NCBI GenBank assembly: GCA_018350325.1
Contig: JAEVLN010000039.1
Coordinates: 310,001 to 374,000, forward strand
Source of the DNA: Globodera rostochiensis
Lineage: Eukaryota > Nematoda > Chromadorea > Rhabditida > Heteroderidae
Direction: 5' to 3'
Length of the DNA: 64,000 nt
The translations under genes and the position numbers were made by a program. Positions 57,586 to 64,000 of this stretch are shown here, in pieces (position 1 is the first letter of the stretch; each line of letters begins with the position of its first letter). The notes beneath the pieces are model-generated. The model did no database searches. It saw nothing but the letters and a program-made list of their open reading frames with translations, and was not told where the DNA came from.

Positions 57586-58788
57586 TTAAATGGAATTTTC
57601 GAGTCCGGCATTCTCTTCCACAGATTGCCCATCGACAGAATTTGGATTCAATTGCTGCCGTTTAAATTGCTTTTTCCATTTATACAAAGTGGCTCTTCCA
57701 ATTTTCAATATTTTGGCAATGTCCTTATCATTAATTTGGGAGGTTTTGTCTTTAATTTCATAATAACGTTTCATTAATTCCTTTTGTTCGCTGTGGGCGT
57801 ATTTATGGTTTGGTGCTACAAAAGAAATAAATGAATTAATAATAAAATTGGACTTGAAAAACTCACTGGTTTGGCCAAGTTTTCGTTTCCACTTGTAAAT
57901 TGTTACAAAATTGAAGCCCAACTCTTTCGCGACAGTTTCATTTATTTGATTTGGATAAGAGTTTTTGAATCCGTCCCGCTTTAACTCGGCTTTCATTTGA
58001 TCAAATTTCTCAACCAAATATTGTCGCTCATTTTTTTTCGTTTCAAAGTAATGCATTTTCCGACTTAGGCCAAACTCTTTTATCCATTCATATATTTTGT
58101 TTCGATTGACTTTTAAATGTTTAGTAATGGTTCTCTCAATTTGATTCCATTCTTTTTTTGAATATTTTCCTTTTTGCTTAAATTCGTCTTTAATTGAGTT
58201 GAATTTTGCAACAATTTTACGTTTGTGCTCAGCTTCCGCAATATTTTCATTTGAATCGGCATTATCAGAGTGATCAGACTCTGTGAGATGAGGGGGATTC
58301 TGATCAGTTGAATTGGGTTCAATTTGTCCAGAGTGATCAGACTCTATGAGAGGCGGATTCTGATCAGTTGAATTGGGTTCAATTTGTCCAAGCTGATCAA
58401 TTGAATTGGGTTCAATTTGTCCAGAGTGCTCAGACTCTGTGAGAGGCAGATTCTGATCAGTTGAATTGGGTTCAATTTGTCCAGAGTGATCAGACTCTGT
58501 GAGAGGCGGATTCTGATCAGTTGAATTGGGTTCAATTTGTCCAGAGTGATCAGACTCTGTGAGAGGCGGATTCTGATCAGTTGAATTGGGTTCAATTTGT
58601 CCAAGTTGGGGGGTGTTCTGCCGGTCGATTTGGTGAAGGACATTTTGTTCAAGCGTTAATTTATCCCATTCGTCGGCTTTATCTTTGTCCCACCAGCCTT
58701 CTCCGAATATTTCATCAAATAATTGTACGGATTCGGCTTTGTCCAGTGCAAAAAATAGCACCAAAAATAAAAGCCAAAAAGCTTCCAT
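57586..58788 (-). CDS. Secreted triple-HTH family protein, copy 5, longest linker
   Basis: Exons 58788-57867 and 57815-57586 with a 51 base phase-1 intron give about 383 aa. Signal peptide MEAFWLLFLVLFFALDKAES, then VQLFDEIFGEGWWDKDKADE and LTLEQNVLHQIDRQN. The linker (about 61-172) holds five or six copies of GQIEPNSTDQNPPLTESDHS plus an 11-residue unit; most units have an NST glycosylation sequon. HTH1 at 188-242 (LKVNRNKIYEWIKEFGLSR), HTH2 at 252-307 (LGFNFVTIYKWKRKLGQT), HTH3 in exon 2 (IGRATLYKWKKQFKRQQ). The tail is shortened to VEENAGLENSI by an internal deletion. The intron is a multiple of three without stop, so a retained form would add 17 residues between HTH2 and HTH3. Role unknown. 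Confidence 0.75.
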   Translation of the reverse strand: MEAFWLLFLVLFFALDKAESVQLFDEIFGEGWWDKDKADEWDKLTLEQNVLHQIDRQNTPQLGQIEPNSTDQNPPLTESDHSGQIEPNSTDQNPPLTESDHSGQIEPNSTDQNLPLTESEHSGQIEPNSIDQLGQIEPNSTDQNPPLIESDHSGQIEPNSTDQNPPHLTESDHSDNADSNENIAEAEHKRKIVAKFNSIKDEFKQKGKYSKKEWNQIERTITKHLKVNRNKIYEWIKEFGLSRKMHYFETKKNERQYLVEKFDQMKAELKRDGFKNSYPNQINETVAKELGFNFVTIYKWKRKLGQTSEFFKSNFIINSFISFVAPNHKYAHSEQKELMKRYYEIKDKTSQINDKDIAKILKIGRATLYKWKKQFKRQQLNPNSVDGQSVEENAGLENSI

Positions 58789-59105
58789 TTTATTTCGACA
58801 AAATAATCTCTGAATTTATGGACAATTATATATATGTAAAATCCAATTAATTTTATAATAAACAGAAACGTATGGGAAAATTTGTCAATTATTTTTGTGT
58901 TAAAGAATTTCTCTCAAATTAATAAATATTCACAAATTTTTACAAATATTAATAAATATTATTTAGCTTTAATAAAAAGTAATAAATGACAGCAAATTTA
59001 AAGTATTATATTAAATCATATTCTTTAATAATTATCTAACCCAAATCAATATTCCCCATTTGAGCCGGGAGCAAATCAATCAATATTCATGACATCTCAC
59101 TTACT
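58789..59105 (-). promoter_or_regulatory. Upstream region of HTH copy 5
   Basis: Contains, on the minus strand, AATATTGATTTGGGTTAGAT, AATTATTAAAGAATATGATT, TGTCATTTATTACT, ACACAAAAATAATTGACAAA and TTTTCCCATAC, and the leader. The dyad GCCCA...TGGGC section has been replaced by AATACTTTAAATTTGC, so the dyad is not universal. Confidence 0.5.
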
Positions 59106-59729
59106 AATATAAAAATAGCAAGACCACTTTTATAGTTTTTCATAGGTGCTAAAACCTTGAAATTCCATGTAAAAATATTGTCACATTTCATGCAAAAAAA
59201 TAAAGATTTACTAAATTTTGTGAGATTTTTTAAAATGTAATGATTATTAGGGATGCAAAAAATATGCACATAAAATCTTGAAATATGCGCATAAAATATG
59301 CACGATTAAATTGCAAAATGCACATAAAATGAAAAAATATGACACATAAATTTGTCCAAATTCAATATAAAATTTCCCCAAAATTCTTCAAATTCATTCA
59401 TCACTGGTTAAAATTGCTGATGAGATAACATTTCCAAATTTTTAAGTGTTTTGATGACTTTCTTGAACTTTTGTGATTATTTTGGCATTTTTGACAATTT
59501 TTTTGAACTTTTGTGACTCTATTTTGGCATTTTTGGCGACTTTTTTGAACTTTTGTGATTATTTTGGCATTTTTGACGATTTTTTTGAACTTTTGTGACT
59601 ATTTTGGCATTTTTGACTACTTTTTTGAATTTTGTCGCTTTTTTCAAAAAATTTCTTAAGAAAAATAAAAAAAATCAAATTTTTCTTGCCAAGATCACTA
59701 AAAAATTAGCACTTTAAAACCCGGCTGGT
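59106..59729. repeat. Repeat-rich intergenic DNA
   Basis: 59255-59350 has degenerate AAATATGCACATAAAAT repeats. 59440-59640 has about five units of 35-38 bases of the form TTTTTGAACTTTTGTGATTA plus TTTTGGCATTTTTGAC. No gene. Confidence 0.65.
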
Positions 59730-59858
59730 TCACTCTACTGAGAATTCCGCTGGTTGGACGTATTGGAGTGGCAATTCCTCCAATTGTACGGATTCGGCTG
59801 TGTCCAGTGAATTTGTTACGAAGAATGCCACCAAAATTAAAACACAAAACTCTTTCAT
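59730..59858 (-). pseudogene. HTH family, signal-peptide exon scrap
   Basis: ATG at 59858 opens MKEFCVLILVAFFVTNSLDT then AESVQLEELPLQYVQPAEFS and a stop after 42 codons. The family match ends at about residue 32 (EELPL, compare EETPLKTF). The leader and the type-2 promoter block are retained on the upstream side (59859-59990). A 42 aa secreted peptide is possible but a scrap is more likely. Confidence 0.6.
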
Positions 59859-60257
59859 TTTATTTGGGTGGGCAAAAACAACCTTTGAATTTAGCAATTA
59901 ATGTATAATTTAAATGCAAAATTCGATTGCAAAAATTTGTCAAGTTAAAGAATTTCTCGCAAAAAGATTTTAAAGAATAATAAATATTCACAAAATGAAA
60001 TAAAATAACTAAAACGGTGAAACGTGGGTTCGAGTCCCAACTCATTCTGATTCGACCATTTTGTCCCTGGAGGGCATTCATAAGCCCTAAATGCCCCACA
60101 ATTTGAGGATTTTTATAAAATTTTGAAAGCATGGGTAATATATTTTTGCCCCTTCGCAAGATTATAAGAAAGACGCACAATCAATGCCAATTGTGCTAAA
60201 TCAGAGGGCTTTTGGTTGGGAATATCGATCCATATGCGAATTAAAACAAGTTGATAC
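59859..60257. other. Promoter relic, B-box remnant, no gene
   Basis: 59870-59990 is the inverted promoter block for the scrap at 59858. About 60018-60038 reads ACGTGGGTTCGAGTCCCAAC: a T-arm with B box GGTTCGAGTCC but no cloverleaf upstream, probably the end of a tRNA-derived repeat. The rest is unassigned. Confidence 0.4.
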
Positions 60258-60660
60258 TATAGACTTTGAAAAACTACACCTGTAATAAAAGAACCTATAA
60301 CCAAGTAAATAATATGCTTTTCCCCTTTAAAGAAAAAGGCCAAACGACGCAACCCATTCATAGCAGCCCCTATGCCTAACCCTGTAAAACCAGTTTCTCG
60401 TCAAAGGGGGAAAGGGAAGTGCATGCAAGCGAAGTCACCGTAGTTGAGACGCATTGGAATGCCTATAAAGAACAGTTGCGCAGATAGCGAGCACACTTTC
60501 CAGAGAACCAATGATGCTTCCTTTTTTAGGCTAGCGCATTACATTTTCCCTATCCTTCCAAAAAATGCAGGCCTACCTATTCAAAAACTTGCGACATGAA
60601 CTACAACATTTGCAGTGAAGGCGTAAAATTTGTCGTCTATTCGGCGCTTTCCTTAGGCGT
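60258..60660. other. Unassigned segment with short hydrophobic frames
   Basis: Less AT-biased than its surroundings. On the minus strand, after a TTTTACAG acceptor-like site (about 60390), a frame reads GLGIGAAMNGLRRLAFFFKG then HIIYLVIGSFITGVVFQSL and stop. On the plus strand MNYNICSEGVKFVVYSALSL and GVLFFKALN end at about 60685. Both look like membrane segments but neither is recognised. Could be exons of a small membrane protein or a fragment of foreign or organellar-type DNA. Confidence 0.25.
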
Positions 60661-60951
60661 TCTGTTTTTTAAAGCTCTGAACTAGGGTAGGACAAGACCG
60701 GTTAAAACGCGGTCCCCCGCGGTTTCTTGACACCCGGATGGCGGTTCTCGTTTTTGTCATTTGGCCAAGTTAACCGACCGGGTTTTCCAGAAATTTCTTT
60801 AAAAAAGCCTAAACAATTTTGACTAATGAAATTTTTGTTGTGTATTAAAACTTTGAAAAAATATGATCTCATAGGTCCAGGGCCGTAGCTAGAACAATTT
60901 TTGTGGGAGGCAAGCATTAGGCGTTTTATTTTTATTATCCCCAAATTTCAG

Positions 60952-61131
60952 GGCTCCTCATCCGACATCTTTCACGAGGTTAAGGTGCTGAAGAGCGCAC
61001 CCTTCGTCATGCCTGGCAACCGCACGGCGCGCCAAGCAGGCTATGAGGCGCACGCCGCCGGCACGCCGTCCGGCGGAGGCCCCTCCGGCGCTCCAGGTTC
61101 GTCTGGCAGCCTGGAGCGCCTGGACCTAAGG
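60952..61131 (+). other. Orphan GC-rich exon (60 codons)
   Basis: Bounded by a TTTCAG acceptor and a GTAAAA donor, open in one frame for exactly 60 codons: SSDIFHEVKVLKSAPFVMPG, GYEAHAAGTPSGGGPSGAPG, SLERLDLR. The GC-rich codon use contrasts sharply with flanking DNA and suggests an exon of a conserved gene copied here. No neighbouring exons found; upstream CAGGGCCGTAGCTAG is typical of repeat ends. Confidence 0.35.
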
Positions 61132-61214
61132 GTAAAAAAAATCGGGCGGATCGTGACAAAATTTTTGTATATATTTTGGCTATTCACAATCGATCGCCAT
61201 TTTATTTATTATAG

Positions 61215-61426
61215 GAAAATATTGACGAAATGTCAGCACTATTGATTTGAGTGAGATAATTATTAAAGAATATGATTTATATGAATGCCCATTTCAATTG
61301 CGCCCTGTCATTTATTATTTTCAATCATTTTTTTATCAAGGATAAATAATATTTATTAATATTGTAATTGAATAATTATATTTTAAAATTTAAGAAAAAA
61401 TTCAGAGATTATTTTAACAAAATAAT
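61215..61426 (+). promoter_or_regulatory. Upstream region of HTH copy 6
   Basis: GAAATGTCAGCACTATTGAT, GAGTGAGATAATTATTAAAG, ATATGATTTATATGAATGCC, CATTTCAATTGCGCCCTGTC, ATTTATTATTTTCAATC. The right half-site of the dyad is altered (GCGCCC for TGTGGGC). The leader here is CAGAGATTATTTTAACAAAA next to the ATG. The proximal AACACAAAAATAATTG block is lacking. Confidence 0.55.
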
Positions 61427-62458
61427 ATGGAAGAGTTTTGGCTTTTAATTTTTGTTTCATTTTTTGCAACAAATTCACTGGACAAAGCCGAATCCGTAAA
61501 AGTAAAATTGGAGGAAACGCCACTCAAAACATTTGATGAAATATTCGGAGAAGGCTGGTGGGACAAAGGTGAAGCCGAAGATTTGAAAGTGCAAGCGCCA
61601 ACAAACTTTGGACAAAATGTCCATCACCAAATCGACCGGCAAAACACCCAAATTGGACAAATTGAACCCAATTCAACTGATCAGCTTGGACAAATTGAAC
61701 CCAATTCAACTGCTCAGCTTGGACAAATTGAACCCAATTCAACTGATCAGCTTGGACAAATTGAACCCAATTCAACTGATAAGAATCCTCCTCTTACAGA
61801 GTCTGATCACTCTGAGAATGCCAAAAATGGGGAAGAACTTATTGCCAAAGATGAGCGAAAACTTAAAATTATCGACAAATTCCACGCAATGAAAGACGAA
61901 TTTAAGCAAAAAGGAAAATATTCGAAAAAAGAATGGAATCAAATTGATGGGAAAATTGCTAAACATTTAAAAGTCAATCGCGCAAAAATATATAAATGGA
62001 AAAAAGAATTTGGTCTAAGTCAAAAAAAAACAAAAAATGAGCAAAAAAATTTAATAGAGAAATTTGATCAGATGAAAGCCGAGTTAACGCGGGCCGGATT
62101 CAAAAATTCTTACCATCACGAAATAGATAAAACGGTCGCAAAAGAGTTGGACCTCAGTTTGGCAACAATTTACAGGTGGAAAAATGAACTTGGCCAAACC
62201 AGTGAGTATTTCAAGGCCAATTTTATTTATTTATTAATATTAATTAATAATTCTTTTACAGAACAAAATAGATACACCCATAGCGAACAAAAAGAATTGA
62301 TAAAACGTTATTATGAAATTAAGGGCAAAACCCCTAAAATTAATGACGCGGACATTGCCAAAATGTTGAAAATTGGAACACGCACTTTGGTTTACTGGAA
62401 AAAGCAATTTAAACAAAAGCAATTGCATCCAAATTCTGTCGATGGACATTCTGTGTAA
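61427..62458 (+). CDS. Secreted triple-HTH family protein, copy 6 (tail truncated)
   Basis: Exons 61427-62201 and 62262-62458; the 60 base phase-1 intron is a multiple of three and has no stop, so the unspliced frame also reads through (343 aa versus 323 aa). Signal peptide MEEFWLLIFVSFFATNSLDK, then KLEETPLKTFDEIFGEGWWD, four GQIEPNST(D/A)Q units (78-118) and NPPLTESDHS. HTH1 at 143-198 (LKVNRAKIYKWKKEFGLSQ), HTH2 at 204-258 (LDLSLATIYRWKNELGQT), HTH3 in exon 2 (IGTRTLVYWKKQFKQKQ). The tail ends at VDGHSV because the Glu codon of VEEN is TAA; a second tail codon is also TAA. All three HTH domains remain, so the protein may still work without its tail. Confidence 0.7.
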   Translation: MEEFWLLIFVSFFATNSLDKAESVKVKLEETPLKTFDEIFGEGWWDKGEAEDLKVQAPTNFGQNVHHQIDRQNTQIGQIEPNSTDQLGQIEPNSTAQLGQIEPNSTDQLGQIEPNSTDKNPPLTESDHSENAKNGEELIAKDERKLKIIDKFHAMKDEFKQKGKYSKKEWNQIDGKIAKHLKVNRAKIYKWKKEFGLSQKKTKNEQKNLIEKFDQMKAELTRAGFKNSYHHEIDKTVAKELDLSLATIYRWKNELGQTSEYFKANFIYLLILINNSFTEQNRYTHSEQKELIKRYYEIKGKTPKINDADIAKMLKIGTRTLVYWKKQFKQKQLHPNSVDGHSV

Positions 62459-63640
62459 GAGAATGCCGCGGCAAATATTCAGTAAATTGGAAACTCAAAT
62501 TCGAAAATATTTGAAAGGCCAATGTTTGAAAGAACCCAAAATCTGTCCCCTTTTGCCCTTTTTCTCCCTTTGAACTTTTACTTACTATCCATTATCTGTG
62601 ACCAACGTGTTCAGCGATTTGTATGAAACTATTCGTAAATAAAAAATTGACAATTCATTTATATTCGATAAATTCCAAAGAAAATGAGTCAAAAATAATG
62701 AATATAGGATCTGAAGGGTTATTTGTTTCTACAAAGTGCAGCAAACTCAATGGGCACGGCATCTCGCGTCTCATAAAACTTTTATGCGTCCTAACTAGGA
62801 AAAAACGGACAAAAGGTGCCAAAAATCGGAATCGGCAAAATTTTCGAAATTTTTGCTCAATTCTTAATAAAAACTAAAAGTATAAAAAAATTTCCCCGAC
62901 GGCGACTGTCGACACTGTCAGACCCACCAATAACAAAATCCAAGGCTAGAAAAGGCTCCGGTCTTGGGTAAAACAGAAAAATTTTAAAGTTTTAGCATTA
63001 AATTCGTATATTTACATACCTAAAAATATTCCTGTTAAATTCCTGCTTTTTGCACAGGCCGATCCTGCTTTTTCCTGTTTTCTCAACTGCGAATCCTGCT
63101 TTTTGGGTTTTACAGGTGGCCACCCTGGTCCAGATCCCGGATTTTTGGTAAGGAACGCATCCCAAATAACTTTTACGCGTCCCATGACGGTCCATGATCA
63201 TTCTTGCTTTCCATAGAAGCTCAAATTTAGAAACACTTTTTTATGTTCCGAAAACAAATTTCATTATCATATTTAATTGATAATGCGCAACATCGCACAA
63301 AATCCCCTTTTAAAGGCCGCTGGCGGCTCGCCAACAGCGAGTTCTAAAATTTGAAAGTCTATAAGTTTTTTTAAGCTCAACTAAATCAAACAAACAAGAT
63401 GCCACTCGAAAGCTCTAAGCTTTTAAACGCTATTGTTGAGCCAAAGCTAAATATTCGAAAATTCGTAAAAAAGTTATTTAAATAAAGGGTACTTTTTCAC
63501 GGTGCTCTGATGATTCGGCAGTAGTCGTTTTTTGGGAATTAAACGAATTTTAATTATTTAAAAAAAATTTTTTCATTTAATTATTAACAACAATCGCCAC
63601 TTTTTAAAATAGCGAATTTTATTAGAAAGAAAAAAATTTA
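62459..63640. other. Intergenic, no gene seen
   Basis: 62459-62515 is the untranslated family tail of copy 6. Further on: a pair of similar phrases (CTCATAAAACTTTTATGCGT at about 62770, AATAACTTTTACGCGTCCCA at about 63165) and repeated TCCTGCTTTTT (63040-63100). The rest is AT-rich with random frames. Confidence 0.4.
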
Positions 63641-63644
63641 TGTT

Positions 63645-64000
63645 TGCCAGGAATATTGATTCGGGTGAGATAAGTATTAAAAATATAATTTATGAATGCC
63701 CATTTCAATTGTGGGCTGTCATTTATTACAGGTTCAATAATTTTTTTGCATAATTTATTAATATTTATTTGAATATTAAAAGAAATTCTTTAACACAAAA
63801 ATAATTGAAAAATTTTTCCAAATCGACTTTTTCGTTCTTTGCAGAAATTTGGAAAATGATAGGCATTGATTTTCTGCTGACTCGAATTTATTTGGGCTAA
63901 AAAATTCACCACTTTTTTATTTTATTTCTTTTGTGAATATTTATTATTCTTTAAATCATTTTATGAGAAATTCTTTAACTTGACAAATTTTTGCAATTGA
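63645..64000 (+). promoter_or_regulatory. Promoter of a further HTH copy beyond the window
   Basis: 63648-63735 is a near-complete distal module: GGAATATTGATTCGGGTGAG, then TATAATTTATGAATGCCCAT and TTCAATTGTGGGCTGTCATT, with an intact GCCCA...TGGGC dyad. 63778-63815 has AAATTCTTTAACACAAAAAT and AATTG. 63890-64000 repeats the second promoter type (TTTATTTGGGCTAAAAAATT; GAGAAATTCTTTAACTTGAC). By comparison with other copies an ATG is expected shortly after 64000. Confidence 0.55.

Overview
The window looks like nuclear DNA of a cyst nematode, most likely Globodera. Three things support this: AT-rich sequence with 40-60 base GT-AG introns; a decayed gene with the coiled coil plus SPRY arrangement of the SPRYSEC/RBP-1 effector family; and fragments of nematode srt-class chemoreceptor (7TM GPCR) genes. 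The genus is an inference; the families are read from the sequence.

The main content is a dispersed multigene family that I do not recognise. Each copy encodes a signal peptide, an acidic segment around FDEIFGEGWWDK, a variable tandem-repeat linker (GQIEPNSTDQ or GQIEPNSTDQNPPLTESDHS units), then three helix-turn-helix (HTH) like domains and a short conserved tail. The third HTH lies in a second exon behind a 42-60 base phase-1 intron. Five copies have open or nearly open frames (2372-1354, 10782-9828, 51722-50743 and 58788-57586 on minus; 61427-62458 on plus). At least seven more are broken or fragmentary (5347, 7812, 11747, 49694, 52484, 55904, 59858), plus one inverted exon-2 scrap at 56698. 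Most copies share upstream sequence with a GCCCA...TGGGC dyad, a TTCTTTAACACAAAAATAATTGA-like proximal block and a leader next to the ATG. A further promoter ends at base 64000, so another copy probably starts just outside.

Layout: 1-12.5 kb, five copies of the family (two intact, three broken) with small dispersed repeats and a 60-63 base satellite. 12.6-13.9 kb, a tRNA-like sequence and a SPRYSEC pseudogene. 14-26 kb, a recent segmental duplication in which srt receptor fragments are interleaved with a 20 base satellite, including a 594 base higher-order repeat that has captured an srt exon. 26-32 kb, coiled-coil remnants, a MITE-like element, an 86 base triplicate and a poorly understood repeat-bearing gene. 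32.4-49.3 kb, a continuous 61 base satellite of nearly 17 kb without genes. 49.3-64 kb, the second cluster of the HTH family, interrupted by a transposon-like gene (53.2-53.9 kb) and a palindromic AACCATGG satellite (54.8-55.4 kb).

Taken together this is an effector-rich, repeat-driven accessory region. The secreted multi-HTH family is the best candidate for an undescribed system: proteins apparently built for export that nevertheless carry three (in one decayed copy four) DNA-binding-like modules. All functional statements about it are inference.
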